Part shown: piece after piece, positions 11,836-23,589 of the stretch
How the letters are laid out: every line of letters begins with the position of its first letter
Position numbering within the stretch: position 1 is the stretch's first letter
Assembly: GCF_963082655.1 (NCBI RefSeq)
Contig: NC_081552.1
Span: 93,595,582-93,659,581, forward strand
Reading direction: 5' to 3'
Origin: Stomoxys calcitrans
Lineage: Eukaryota > Arthropoda > Insecta > Diptera > Muscidae
Length of the DNA: 64,000 nucleotides
Made by a program: the position numbers and the translations under genes
Notes under the pieces: generated by a model
What the model was told of the DNA's origin: nothing
What the model saw: only the letters and a program-made list of their open reading frames with translations
The model's database searches: none

Positions 11836-12040
11836 ATTTTCTAAAGACGAAATTTCATTGCAATTTTTTCTAAAGGCAAAATTTAAATGAAATTGCTTGT
11901 TAAGACAAAACTGTTTGTTTTGTTTTCTTTTTAATTTCAATGAAATTTTTGTAAAAAAATTATTGAAAGATTCTTCAAAGCCAACACGTCAATAACATTT
12001 TCTCTAAAAACAATATTTCCATAAAAGTTTGTCTAAGAAA
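11836..12040. repeat. degenerate short tandem repeat (TTTCTAAAGACAAAATTTCAATGAAA-type)
   Basis: Loose repetition of 'attttttctaaagacaaaatttcaatgaaa' with a period of about 30-36 bases. The same motif fills 28436-28870, 30290-30350, 61060-61195 and 62260-62545. I cannot assign it to a named family. Confidence 0.6.
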
Positions 12041-12100
12041 ATGTGGAATGTTTTATTTTTTTATTTTGCTGCTTTTCAGTTCAAGTTCGGAGTCTTTTTG

Positions 12101-12508
12101 TTTTTATACCCCTCCAAAGGATGGGGTATATTAACTTCGTCTTCTTGAGCCTCTATAGGGCGCAATTCTTTAGCAATCCGATTTGGTTAAAATCTTGTAT
12201 AAGGTGTTTTGTTGTGATTTCCAACAACTGTGCCAAGCATGGTCCGAATCGTTTCACAACCTGATATAGCTCCCGATTTTGTTTCTTGAGCCCCCAAAGG
12301 GCGTAATTTTACGAAAAGCTTTCTACTATGGTCAATAACATCCAAACCAAATATGGCCCGATTCGGTATATAAACTGATATAGCTCCAATATTATAGCAA
12401 CTCCTATCCATTATTCTTTGATTGCCTAAGAAAAGATACCGTGAAAAGAACTTGACAAATTTGATTCACGGTGGAGGGTACATAAGATTCGACCTTGCCG
12501 AACTTAGT
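12101..12508 (+). mobile_element. short Helentron A copy
   Basis: It has a 5' end TTTTTATACCCCTCCAAAGG and a 3' region GGTGGAGGGTACATAAGATTCGACC...GAACTTAG. Only two or three internal units lie between. The GTCCGTCC head block is missing, so this is an internal-deletion derivative. The hairpin is mutated. Confidence 0.75.
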
Positions 12509-12894
12509 AAGATATATCCAAATGGAAACAGAATACAATTTTCGTATACGAAATATCGATGTATAATTTAAATAAAAAATAAAAACACATCGAGCTTGAA
12601 TTAAAAACAGCAAAAATTAATAAACAGTCTCGTATAAAAAAGAAAATTAATTTATTTATTCTTAAAATTTTCAGAATTTTCAGAAAACATACCTATTAAT
12701 TGCTCACTTTGCCTTAATAAATTACATACCTTCAAACTAGTTATATTACAAAGTGATACCCGAAATGAAAGGTACTTACGAGAGCTTTCAGAAACATACA
12801 TATAATGTTGCCACCTTGGTTCCATTTGAGAGAAATGAGTTTTTTTTAACATTTTTTTTTTTTAGAAAATGAAAATAAACTAAAAAAGTACAAA

Positions 12895-13470
12895 CAAGTA
12901 AAAGCGTGCTAAGTTCAGCCGGGCCGAATCTTGGGAACCCACCAACACGGATTTTGCTAAAATTTGATTTAGTTGAAGGCCATAATTTAATGTTATTTTG
13001 AACCGTACTTGGCCCAGTTGTTGGAAGTCATAAAATAACGAATGTGCAAAATATTACCTAAATCGGACGAAAATTGCGGCTTTCAGGGGCTATATCAGGT
13101 TATAGACTGATTTGGACCGTATTTGGCGCAGTTGTTGAAAGTTGTAATAGAACACCGCATGAAAAATGTCAGCCAAATCGGACAAAAATTGCGGCTTGTA
13201 AGGGCTCAAGAAGCTATATTAGGCTATAGACCGATTTAGAGCGTACTTTGCACAGTTGTTAGAAGTAGTAACAAAACTCTACATGCTAAATTTCAGCCAA
13301 ATCAGATAAAAATTTCGGCTTGTAAGGGCTCAAGAAGTCAAATCGGGAGATCGGTTTATATGGGAGCTATGTCAGGTTACAGGCGTACTTGGCATAGCTG
13401 TTGAAAGTCGTAATAAAACACTATGTGCAAAGTTTCAGCCAATTCGGACAAAACTTGCGGTTTTGAATTT
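12895..13470 (-). mobile_element. Helentron copy, minus, truncated
   Basis: It begins caagtaaaagcgtgctaagttcagccgggccgaatc. Four degenerate units follow ('aagaagtcaaatcgggagatcggtttatatgggagct', 'agttgttgaaagtcgtaataaaac'). The 5' end of the element is absent. The units are diverged from subfamily A, so this is probably an older copy. Confidence 0.75.
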
Positions 13471-14239
13471 GGCTTTAAGCGCAGCATATGTGCTTTCACT
13501 TTGTCTTAGAACAAACTGCCACTATTTGCCAAAACAAACATTTTTCAACGTTTTTTAACACCTTAAAAATACAAATTTGTTGTTTTTGTTCAATAAAATG
13601 CTTATTTTTGGGCCGATTTTGATGAAATTTTGGGTTTTAATTTTTTGAAAAACCTTAACAATATGGCTCATTTAGTTGAAACTTTTAATTTTATTCCGTT
13701 TGGAAAATATGATTTGTTTTTGTTGTATGCTGTAAAAACTACAAATTAAAAAGAAGTTCGTTTGTATACAAGTAATTCAATATGATCTCCTTTTATATTT
13801 TTTTAACTCTTAAATATCTCCCTTTTTTATGGTAAAAAAATAATTAAATTCTATTCAAAAAATTGCCTTTTAGGAACAAAATAAATAGTCAAAAAAAAGA
13901 GGAAAATGTAGCACTAAAAAATATAAAACAAAAAACAATTTTATTAACTATTTGTATTGTTTATATACTTTGGTCATTTAAGGTGTTGTCCATATCAAAA
14001 AGATTTTCCATTAAAAAAAATTTCAATCAAATCGGTGCGGTAGATGAAGGTTATGTGCATTTATGTATTAAAGAAATCACTATAGGTCAACTATAACCCA
14101 CAAAAGCACACCCTATATTATAAAAGGGGTGACCAATTCAAGCATTTTCTGAAAGCATATATCCTCTACTACAAACCGTTGGATGATTGCAAAACTATCA
14201 GCTTTTTAGTTTCGAAGTGCACGACTACAAATAAGATGC
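13471..14239. other. AT-rich stretch, no recognised content
   Basis: Very AT-rich. The 77-codon frame at 13863-14096 is lysine/isoleucine-rich with no motif and is not convincing as a gene. No terminal repeats were found. Confidence 0.45.
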
Positions 14240-14515
14240 TGAAATAGTTTTGGCCAGAAAAATTGGGGGTTAGAACCATAGTACCATGGTTTAGATATAG
14301 CTTCCCATATAAACCGATCATCTGATTTCACATCTCGAATACGTAGGTGGTGCAATTCTGATCCGATTTGGCTGAGATTACTTTTGCTATGACCTTCAAA
14401 TACCATGCCCAAAATGATCATAATCGGTTCATAACCTGATATAGCTCCCATTATGAAGCCATCGTCCGATTTGACTTCTTGGGCTTCTTCAGAAAGCAAC
14501 TCTTATCCAAATATA
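14240..14515 (+). mobile_element. Helentron fragment
   Basis: Internal units only: 'tatagcttcccatataaaccgatcatctgatttcac' and 'ggttcataacctgatatagctcccattatg'. No ends are preserved. Confidence 0.7.
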
Positions 14516-15171
14516 TATAGAAAAATCCATTTATTGTATTGCCCTTTTTAGTTTCTGCCAATATTGGTTGGTGTCTTTTTTTGACTCTTAAGCCCTTAGA
14601 TGCCGCTATTTGATCGCCATTGATTTTATTTTCAATTTCCCTAGAATTCAAACATTTGTATCTACTAATGACATTATACCCATGCTTAATATCACAATTC
14701 ATACCATTTGTTATATTTAAGTGGCTAACGGTAATTGGACTTAAATTCAAAATACTCTATGAACATTTTCTATGATTTATTTGTTATGTTAACTTAAGAA
14801 ATTGTAGCCACTTTGTTTTTTTAGGGCATTTGGTTGCAGCCTTTGTAAATCATTCTTATCTCATAGTTAACGAGGGAATCAATGATGGATGTTAATGGCC
14901 AAATATGGGCGGTCATCTCTGGCGCTTGGATTAAGTCTTTTGATGTGCACACTATTTGGTAGGGGAAACATTTGAAATGATTAAGTGAACAAAATTAATG
15001 GAGCAATTAATAAGGAAACAATTTAAGACAATAAGTGGAAAATAAGTTGCAATAATGAAGGCTCCGGATACCAATTTATAATTGTGCTGGCACTTTTTAA
15101 AACTTTTTCTCCTTTTGGTTTAAGAAAAATGGAAAGCAGTTGAATGAGTTAGAAACTTAAATTCACTTACC
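14516..15171. other. no recognised content
   Basis: AT-rich sequence of about 650 bases. The frame at 14451-14750 (-) shows no domain. Nothing else is seen. Confidence 0.45.
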
Positions 15172-15951
15172 TTATAATACCCACCACCATTAGATGGTAA
15201 CACTTCGAAATATTAACTTGAGAGCCTAAAAATTGCATATATTATTGATGGTCTTGACATTTCCAAATCAATTTGACCATGCCCGTCTGTCCAAATCACG
15301 ATAGCGGTCGAATGAATAAAAATATCTGCTTGAAATTTTGCACAGATACTTCTTGTTAATGTAGGTCGTTGTGGATTGCATTTGGCCCATATTGGTTCAG
15401 ATTTGATTATAGCTCCCATCTAAGGTGGTCATTAATGATTTCAGAGTGTGGTTTTTAATGATTTCAACATCCGCGGTAAAGATAGTCCAAATCTCCCATA
15501 CAAACCGGTCCCCCAATTTTACTACTTGAGCCCCTGGAACCCGCAATTGTTATCCGATTTGGCATAAACTTTGTCCGCAGTGTTTTTTTGGGACTTTCAA
15601 TAACCATGCCAAGTATGGTTTTAATCAATCTATTACCTGATATAGCTCCCATATAAATTGATCCCTCGATTTGGGAGCTTGAGCCGCTGGAAGCCGTAAT
15701 TGTTGTCCAATTTGGCTGAAATTTTGAACGTAGTGTTCTGTTATAACATCCATCATTGTAAGTATAGTAACAATCGGTCTATATGTATAGCTCCCATGTA
15801 AACCTATCTCTCGATTAGTATTCCAGGGCCCAAAGAAGCTTCAATTTTTGTTTGATTTGTCAGAAATGTTGCACGTAAAGTAAACATGCGGTAGATTCAT
15901 ATGGTGGGTTCCCAACCAACCAGCCGGCCGAACTTAGCATATTTTTTCTTG
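15172..15951 (+). mobile_element. Helentron copy, diverged, near full-length
   Basis: The 5' end is TTATAATACCCACCACCATTAGATGG. Then come a degraded head ('catatattattgatggtcttgacatttcc', 'catgcccgtctgtcc'), about four units, and a 3' end GGTGGGTTCCC...CAGCCGGCCGAACTTAGCATATTTTTTCTTG. Its level of decay suggests an older insertion than subfamily A copies. Confidence 0.75.
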
Positions 15952-15974
15952 TTTTTATTATAAAATAAAAATGA

Positions 15975-16210
15975 GAAGCCAAGCTCTAATCCGATTTTAA
16001 ATTTTGGAAAAGCCATTGTTTTATATTCCTCTACTTCTTTGCCCAACATGGTCTAACTTACCCAATATTTGGAAATAGCCGTCATATACAACCATTTCCC
16101 GATTTAAGGGATTGGGTCCAAAAAATAAATATTTATTATCCGATGTCGACGAAATTTGCAACAGAGAGTTTCTTTGGACATCTCGACATCATTGCCAGTC
16201 ATTGTATATA
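15975..16210 (+). mobile_element. Helentron B fragment
   Basis: 'cccaatatttggaaatagccgtcatatacaaccatttcccgatttaaggg' and 'atttattatccgatgtcgacgaaatttgcaacagagag' match subfamily B internal units. No ends are present. Confidence 0.65.
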
Positions 16211-16362
16211 TACGAATTTATTAAAATCCGAAATAATGTTTTGGGTTCATTTTACAGGAAATTGTCCATCAAATTTCGTTAAAATGTGGTTTGGGGAAAC
16301 TTTCGACAGCAAAGTGGGCTACCGAAAATGGTCTAGGCGTAAATCCGTGCAAGACAGAAGTA

Positions 16363-17313
16363 TTGGGTTGCCCAAAAAATAATTGTCGGTAATATAGTAG
16401 TAATGTAGTCGGCGTTGACAAATTTTTTCAACGGCTTGTGACTCTGTAATTGCATTCTTTCTTCTGTCAGTTATCAGCTGTTACTTTTAGCTTGCTTTAG
16501 AAAAAAAGTGCGCGATATTTGTTTACATTTGTTTGTTTGGCGTCAATTTTAATATGGGTACCACATGTATTGAAAGAAATTCATTTAACAAACCTAATCA
16601 ACGCTTGTGATATGCACCTTAAACGCAATGAATTCGATCCGTTTTTAAAACGAATTATAACTGGAGATGAAAAATGGATTGTTTACAACATCGTTAGTCG
16701 AAAACGATCATGATCCAAGCATGGTGAACCAGCTCAAACCACTTCAAAGGTTGATATCCACCAAAAGAAGGTTATGCTGTCTGTTTGGTGGGATTGGAAG
16801 GGTGTGGTATATTTTGAGCTGCTTCCAAGGAACCAAACGATTAATTCGGATGTTTACTGTCAACAATTGGACAAATTGAATACAGCCATCAAGGAGAATC
16901 GACCAGAATCGGTCAATCGTAAAGGTGTCATATTCCACCAGGACAGCGCTAGACCGCACACATCTTTGGTCACTCGCCAAAAACTGAGTGAGCTTGGCTG
17001 GGAACTTTTGATGCATCCACCATATAGCCCTGACCTTGCACCATCAGACTACCATTTATTTCGATCTTTGCAGAACTCCTTAAATGGTCAAAGTTTCGGC
17101 AATGATGAGGCTATAAAATCGCACTTGGTTCAGTTTTTTGCAGATAAAGGGCAGAAGTTCTATGAGCGTGGAATACTAAATTTGCCAGGAAGATGGCAAA
17201 AGGCTATCGCACAAAATGGCAGTTATATATTTGATTAAAGTTCATTCTAAGTTTTATTAAAAATGCATTTACTTTCTTTTAAAAAATCCGCAATTACTTT
17301 TTAGGCAACCCAA
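16363..17313 (+). mobile_element. mariner (D34D) element with TA target duplication
   Basis: The left end TTGGGTTGCCCAAAAA at 16363 and the right end TTTTTAGGCAACCCAA ending at 17313 are inverted repeats. A TA flanks each side (16361-16362 and 17314-17315). About 950 bp is shorter than the usual 1.3 kb because the first part of the transposase is missing. The subterminal text ('cggcttgtgactctgtaattgcattctttcttctgtcagttatcagctgttac') is shared with the small derivatives at 19660, 41379, 61777 and 62005, so this copy represents their parent family. Confidence 0.93.
16519..17238 (+). pseudogene. mariner transposase, N-terminally deleted, one in-frame stop
   Basis: One reading frame of about 240 codons matches the C-terminal two thirds of a mariner transposase, the DDD enzyme that cuts and pastes the element at TA. 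Catalytic aspartates are visible: TGDEKW (Asp at 16666-16668), IFHQD (16942-16944) and YSPDLAPSD (17047-17049). The last two are separated by 34 residues, as in mariner D34D. The frame is broken only by a TGA at 16711-16713, inside RKRS*SKHGE. The family usually has about 345 residues, so roughly 105 residues, including the DNA-binding helix-turn-helix domain, are missing from the front. It cannot act as a complete transposase. The start at 16519 is only the first available codon, not a real start. Confidence 0.9.
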
Positions 17314-17348
17314 TAGTTATTTTCAGTAAGAGATAAAAGTTACTTACA

Positions 17349-18440
17349 GTGGCACCTGCTCTCTTGGAGTAGAGAATGTTCCATTTGCGTCTGGACATTA
17401 TAGTTAGAGAAATTGCTGCCTACTCTGCTTTGAGGCTAAGGGAGCTTTCCCTTTGGTTATGCGGCGCCAACAGACATTTTGTTATCCTTGATACCATACT
17501 TGATACTACACTTTGTCTGAGCACCTTTTTGACAAAAAGTACTGTACCACTATTCCGGATAGAACCGATTGAAACCACGATATCCCTGGTAGTAGAAGTT
17601 ACATAGACTTCTGTACGGATGGTTCCAAACTATACGACCAGGTTGGCTTTGGGGTGTACCCTGAAGAACTAGTACTGTTAATATGGAAAAGGTAACCAGA
17701 CCGCTGTTGTGTGTATCAAGCGAATGTCCTTGCAATTTAAGAAGTGGTGAAATGGCTAAGATATATTGCGATACATAGCGACTTTTGCTAAAAATGTTTT
17801 CTTAGACAGAGAGGCGGCCATTAAAACTCTGGGGAAAACATACTTCAAACTCAATAACCGCCCTCGACTGTCGCAGATCTCTCAGCAGGATATCTGAACA
17901 GTTCAAAATCATCTGTTCTGGGTGCCGGGCAACAGAGATATCCTTGGAAATTATAGAGCAGACAAGCTTGCGAACTAACTTTCATATTCTAGCGATTCTA
18001 CTGAGGGCAACGTTCACAAAGGCGAGTTGTGAACATTCCAAAATTATGTTGCCCAATCTAGACTGGAAAAGGTCTACCGCTATGCTGTCGCAGGCTAGAA
18101 CATACATCATATGCCCGTTATGACAGGCCACTGGTTGATCGTAAAACAAGCTGACGAACTGAAGATTGCAAGTAACGGCTTTTGCAGAAGCAATGGGGAC
18201 GTCGAGGAAGGTGGAGACTGTGAAAAAGTAGTTCCACTTTAGCTTCTCATTTTTTTGCGAACTTTTATGATTTAGCGGATGTAAACATTCGCAAGTTGTT
18301 GAGTTTTTAACGCGATCTTGATTCCTCAACGGTAGGAACTAGAAGGCATCTTCCTTCTCCTGTTCCTGTGACATGTGTGGACGAAAACGTCTAAGTGAGT
18401 CTGATGGCAGATTGCCACTTGAACCTATTCTAACCTGACC
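17349..18440 (+). pseudogene. Jockey/R1/LOA-like LINE 3' part with RNase H
   Basis: Frame 17376-17606 reads REIAAYSALRLRELSLWLCG and then FRIEPIETT, the linker before the RNase H domain of this LINE type. RNase H motifs follow in shifting frames: a DFCTDGSKLYDQVGFGVY-like block near 17610-17660 and a WVPGNRDILGNYRADKL-like block near 17915-17980. A cysteine-containing tail lies around 18190-18330, and the copy ends near the usual AACCTGACCT-rich 3' border at about 18440. RNase H removes RNA from the RNA/DNA hybrid during retrotransposition. The copy is broken by many indels and is 5' truncated beside the mariner. Confidence 0.75.
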
Positions 18441-18750
18441 TTCTATATAAGTTGGATTTTCCTTTTATACTTACTTGGTACACTATAAACACCTCAATCC
18501 TAGCTCACTTAACATTTCCTCTAGTATGAAGAAGCTACTGCTAAAACATTGAATCGTACACCATTTGTATTAAGACGAATCACATTGAATTATCTTTGGT
18601 TCAAAATTCATCTACTAGTTTTATTTGGCGAACTTATAGGGCAGAGTTTAAATAATGCTGCATAGCGTATACGTAATATCAATAGTTCACATACCGCTTT
18701 TCACTGAGTAAGATCGTAAACAATACTATAACAACTAAATACTAATTTCT
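18441..18750. other. no recognised content
   Basis: AT-rich spacer between a LINE tail and a SINE. Nothing identified. Confidence 0.45.
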
Positions 18751-19044
18751 CATGAAAATTCCATTAAGGAACAGGGGATACTTCTTTAGTATCAATGAGA
18801 ACAGCCCGATTAAAGTTTAAGCTCAATGATTGGGTACCTCCTTTTTATGACGAGTTCGAACGACGTGCCGCATAGCAACACCACTTGGTATAGGCTTAAA
18901 TATGGCAGAACACCTCAAATATGTAGCCAGCGTTAGTAAGGGCATAACCATCGCTGAGAAATTTTTTTTATATTCACATCGGGGTTTGAACCCAGGCGTT
19001 CGGCGTCATAGGCCGACATGCTAACCTTTTCCACGGTGGCCTCC
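18751..19044 (-). mobile_element. tRNA-derived SINE, minus strand
   Basis: Reverse complement of the SINE at 60366-60634. The RNA polymerase III B box is seen as GGGTTTGAACCC near 18985-19000 (complement). The A-box region (GTTAGCATGTCGGCC, complement) lies near 19012-19030, and the head GGAGGCCACCGTGG is at the right end. The tail carries 'gaacattcc...aggggaaca'-type text. No clear target duplication was read. Confidence 0.8.
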
Positions 19045-19659
19045 GGCCTCGGTGGCGTAAACAATAACGTTACCATATCCATTGACTAAACCTAGGGGTA
19101 AATTTGCCTACGACTATGGCGTACATTTTATTTGATTGGATTAAGTAAAAAAATCCGCCAAAATACTGTGCATTAACTTTTAGCAAGCAATCCTTTGAAG
19201 AAAACATCATAAAGGAAAACCACCAGACCAACCATAAGTAATGGTTAAGTTTTACTACATAGTTTCATTCTGGATGTAAACATTACATACCTATGGCAAC
19301 AAGAAAAATTAAATTAAGCGTTGTGCAGAACACAAGACATATCAACAAAACTCTTTGCCAAAATTTTTCCTCTGCCAGCCAAGAGTCATAGCAAGTCGCA
19401 TACACAAATGCAAAATCTACACTTCCGCAGCCACATAGACAGTTCAATATCGCCATTCCTTTTTATTGCCGTTAATTTGAAAAAATCGAAGCAAACCCGA
19501 AGCACACTTACTCCTCTTTTGAGATTTACTTTGATAATTTGTTTGTTGAAAATATTGTTCGTGTTGAGATGATGCTGCGTAAATATTTACGCCACGACTG
19601 TTTGTCTGCTGTCGGTGGAATGCGTTTTTCTTTCCAAAGACGCGTTTGGTGGTTTATTA
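19045..19659. other. no recognised content
   Basis: About 600 bases with short frames only (for example 19321-19572). No domain or terminal repeat is seen. Confidence 0.45.
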
Positions 19660-19898
19660 TTGGGTTGCCCAAAAAGTAATTGCGCATTTTTCATATAGTC
19701 GGCGTTGACAAATTTTTTCACAGCTTGTGACTCTGTAATTGCATTCTTTCTTCTGTCAGTTATCAGCTGTGACTTTAGCATGCTTTAGAAAAAAAAAATG
19801 TAAAAAAAGTTTATTTGATTAAAGTTCATTCAAAGTTTTATTATAAATGCATTTACTTTCTTTTAAAAAAATCCGCAATTACTTTTTGGGCAACCCAG
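19660..19898 (+). mobile_element. mini-mariner (deletion derivative), TA flanked
   Basis: Ends TTGGGTTGCCCAAAAAGTAATTG and ATTACTTTTTGGGCAACCCAG, with TA on each side. Only the two subterminal regions of the mariner remain, joined near 'aaaaaaaaatgtaaaaaaagttta'. About 239 bp, no coding capacity. Confidence 0.92.
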
Positions 19899-20179
19899 TA
19901 CAATTTCAGATCGTATTTGAATTCACATTTTCATACATAGTAGGAACAAACATAGTCAATACGAAGTTAGTGTAAACTACAAGAACACATTTCATACATG
20001 GCGCAATAAAGTTGCGAATATGATACACCATTTCGATATGAACTGGAAAGAACAGATGCGGAATAACTTACGTAGTATGAACTATTGAAGGAAATTACAA
20101 GTGGTCGAAATGACACATAAATGTGGAAAGTGGTAAGGCTAGAATTGGCAGTGGCAGTCTGCAATCAGACTCATTAAGA
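19899..20179. other. no recognised content
   Basis: Spacer between a mini-mariner and a LINE fragment. Nothing identified. Confidence 0.4.
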
Positions 20180-20815
20180 TGTTTTCCTCCATTGTGATAC
20201 GAAAAGAACAGGAGAAGAAAGATGCCTTCTAGTCCTTACCGTTGAACAACTCGGATCCCTTTAAAACCCAAAAACCTAAATTGGAACTTCTTCTGCCCAC
20301 ATACACACAGTCACAGCAGATGTTTTATAGTTTCCTCCTCCTCCTCCTCGATCTCATCACAATTTCTGCAGATGTCATTACTTGCAACCTTCAACCTGTC
20401 AGCATGTTTACCGATCAGACTTGATGGCTTCTTGGCTGTCTTAGAAGATATTTATGCCAATTGCAGCATCTCCGCTTGTTACACATTCAGTATTCGGGTA
20501 TGACCAGTCCTAGTTATTTAAAGTAGACCCCAATGCCAACTTGGTAGTTAGATGGAATTATTCGTATAGAAGTCAACGTATCTTCTATTATCAGGTATGT
20601 TGTAGTTTCATCGGTTCTATCAGGAATAGCGGTAAAATCAGCTCAAGCTAAGTGTAATCCAGACTGCCTTGCACATCGGACATTGTATCAAGGGTAACAC
20701 AGTGTTCGTAGCCGCCACATGACCACCGAGAAAGCTCTCTTACCTACACAGTATGACCGCAGCAATATGTCTAGCCACAATGGCTAGATGAGGGCTGTCG
20801 CAAAAGTAGCAGACC
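20180..20815 (-). pseudogene. LINE 3' part with RNase H remnants, minus strand
   Basis: On the minus strand an RYVDFYTNNS-like RNase H block (from about 20585) is followed by LIGKHADRLKVASNDICRNC (around 20430-20350), an acidic EIEEEEE run encoded by the CTCCTCCTCC tract at 20334-20350, and a tail. This is the same LINE type as 17349-18440 but a separate, diverged copy. The CTCCTCCTCCTC run may have expanded. No intact frame remains. Confidence 0.65.
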
Positions 20816-20824
20816 TAATAAAGA

Positions 20825-22080
20825 CAAGTAAAAAGGCGTTAAGTTCGGCCGGGCCGAACTTTGGATACCCACCACCTCGGGTATATATGTAAACCACCTT
20901 TTGTCAAAATCCGGTGCAAAACTGACACCTTATGCCCCATAGCAGCTATATCAACATATGTTCCGACTTGGTCCAAATACTAATAAGTAAAAGTCATTGT
21001 TCAATTGTACATAAAAAAATATTAAAAATGCGCCTTTTATTGGGCCAAAACTTTAAATCGAGAGATTGGTCTATATGGCAGCTATATGCAAATCTTGATC
21101 GATATAGACCAAATTGCAGATATATGTGGAGGGGCTTAACTTAACTCTTTGTCCCAAATGTTAGCAACATTGGACAATAAATGCGCTTTTTATGGCCCCA
21201 AAACCTAAAACCGAGAGATCGGTCTATATGGCAGCTATATCCAAATCTGGAACGATCTGTGCGATAATGCAGAAGTATGTCATGGGGATTAACTTGACTC
21301 ACAGTCCCAAATTTCGGCGACATCGGACAATAAATGCGCCTTTTATGGGCCTAAGACCCTTAATCGGAGGATCGGCCTATATGGCAGCTGTATCCAAATC
21401 TGGACCGATTTGGGCCAAATTGACGAAGGATGCCGAAGGGCCTAAGACAATTCACCGTCCCAAATTTCAGCAAAATCGGATAATAAATGTGGCTTTTATG
21501 GGCCTAAGACCCTAAATTGGACGATCGGTCTATATGGCAGCTATATCCAAATCCGAACCGATCTGAGCCATATTGACGGAGGATGTCGAAAGGCCTAAGA
21601 AAACTCTTTGACCCAAATTTCAGCAAAATCGGATAATAAATGTGGCTCTTATGGGCCTGAGACCCTAAATCGGAGGATCGGTCTATATGGCAGCTATATC
21701 CAAATCTGGACCGATCTCACTGTTCCAAATTTCAGCAAAAACGGATAATAAATGTGGCTTTTATTGGTCTAAGACCCTAAATCGGCTGATCGGTATATAT
21801 GGGGCCTATATCAAGATATAGTCCGATATAGCCCATCTTCGAACTTAACCTGCTTATGGATAAAAAAAGATTCTGTGCAAAGTTTTAGCTCAATATCTCT
21901 ATTTTTGAAGACTGTAGCGTGATTTCAACAGACAAACGGACGGACATATCTAGATCGTCTTAGATTTTTACGCTGATCAAGAATATATATACTTTATAGG
22001 GTCGGAAATGGATATTTCGATGTGTTGCAAACGGAATGACAAAATGAATATACCCCCATCCGTCGGTGGTGGGTATAAAA
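20825..22080 (-). mobile_element. Helentron, subfamily B, minus orientation, full-length
   Basis: It opens with caagtaaaaaggcgttaag, hairpin TTCGGCCGGGCCGAA and GGATACCCACCACC. Six or so units follow, carrying 'gatcggtctatatggcagctatatccaaatctggaccgat' and 'aatttcagcaaaatcggataataaatgtggctttta'. It ends with TCGGTGGTGGGTATAAAA at 22080. This is the best complete reference for subfamily B in the window. Confidence 0.88.
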
Positions 22081-22224
22081 ATGCAACAAATTTTAAAGTT
22101 TTCTTTCTACACTTTTTCCAGCGATAATTTGTTTGTAGAAAGAACTGTCTAGCTCCATCGCAATGGTAGTTTTGTGAGCTGAAGCCAATTTTTTTTTTCT
22201 TGATCGTCTCGACGATCACATATA

Positions 22225-22326
22225 CTTAATATTAATGTAGGTCCTTATCGGCAGAAAATTTTAGCAGAATCCATGGTGGTAGACTCCCAAGATTCGGCCC
22301 GGCCGAACTTAGCACGTTTTTTCTTG
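22225..22326 (+). mobile_element. Helentron 3' end fragment
   Basis: 'ccatggtggtagactcccaagattcggcccggccgaacttagcacgttttttcttg' is the 3' terminus with intact hairpin. The rest of the element is absent. Confidence 0.75.
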
Positions 22327-22484
22327 TTATATATTAAAAAATTTACTGAGATTGTTTACTTTTGAGTGCATCTAAACATGAACATATAAACATATATTTT
22401 AGAATGTTCATACTTCATTTTCATTGCCTATGAAGCCATTAGTAAAAATAATGCATATTTTCGTCCCCGCGCATCATTTCTATC
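22327..22484. other. no recognised content
   Basis: Short AT-rich spacer without visible features. Confidence 0.4.
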
Positions 22485-23340
22485 TAGGGAGCCGTCCCCA
22501 TCCTAACCCCCACTTTAATCAGTCATATTGGCCGATAAGGGCAATATGGGTGTAGAGTACGAATCTGATATCTATTCTCAGGATCAAGAGTCTGGGTGGC
22601 CGCCTCACTCCCAAATAAGCCCACAAGCCGGACTTAGATATTCAATTCTGGTGCTAAGAGTCAGGGAGCTCGTCGCAACCGCATATTGCCATGTTCGGTA
22701 AGTATGTCCTGTTTGGGGATGTGGCCGACACCCAGGCATTTGACTCCAGAAGCGGATACCAAATTCGTTTTCTATTTTCAAATACCTTTCCTTTGAACCC
22801 CATATAACGATGGTCAGAAAATTTCCTATTCGGGTGAAGCGGCTTTGAGGGGAGGGTCCGTCCCCTTCCGATATCAACATAGTTTTTAGCTATTGCTCCT
22901 TCCTGACCAACCTACATAATCTGTGAAAATTTGAGATAGTGTAGGTATGTATATTAGGTTCACATTCTACTTAAAATATACATCACTTGATCTCCACATT
23001 GTCATAATTGGTCAGTTAACCTATTTGGGGTGGTTTTAGGGGTTAGAGCGCCACCGAGATTCATAGACAGAAATATTAGTTGCATATTTGTAGTAGTCAT
23101 AATCACCTAATATTACGATTTGGGGACTGGTAGGGGTATGGGCGGCCGCCCATTTCGTAGACTTAATTATAAATGCCATACTTGAAGTCTACTCCCGAAT
23201 ACTTTTCATTTGATGCCCATCGACCAAAAGGTATATTTGGGGCGGTTTTAGGTTTGGGGTAGTTTTAGGCTTGGACACAAGCCTACACTCAAATGCCTTT
23301 CACTTGAGTTCCATATTGTCCCGTTCAGTCCACTTTTGAT
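22485..23340. mobile_element. Helitron pieces in both orientations
   Basis: About 22500-22640 is in plus orientation ('cagtcatattggccgataagggcaatatgggt', 'gagtacgaatctgatatc'). From about 22650 to 23340 the same family's words appear in reverse complement ('ccatattg', 'aaatacctttc', 'ggagggtccgtccccttccgatatcaa'). No ends are preserved, so this is either two fragments or an inversion. Confidence 0.65.
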
Positions 23341-23589
23341 TTTAGGCGGCGGTGTTGGGGCAAGGGAGTTTTAATTTTTCCATGAGAAAATGGTGCGAAT
23401 CATCTTTTATTTTAAGTGTGTCAGCTTTCATTTTGTTGCTTGTGGTGTAACAGCCATATAAAAAATGCATAAAGAAGCAACCATCAAAACAATGAATGCA
23501 TTTGAGGGCAACAGCATTACTTGCTATTGTTGAGTGGCGGCAAGTGAAAAGCAACGAAAATATGAATGTGTTATAAATGCGAATGGTAG
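23341..23589. other. no recognised content
   Basis: Spacer with no domain. The 70-codon minus-strand frame here shows no motif. Confidence 0.4.
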
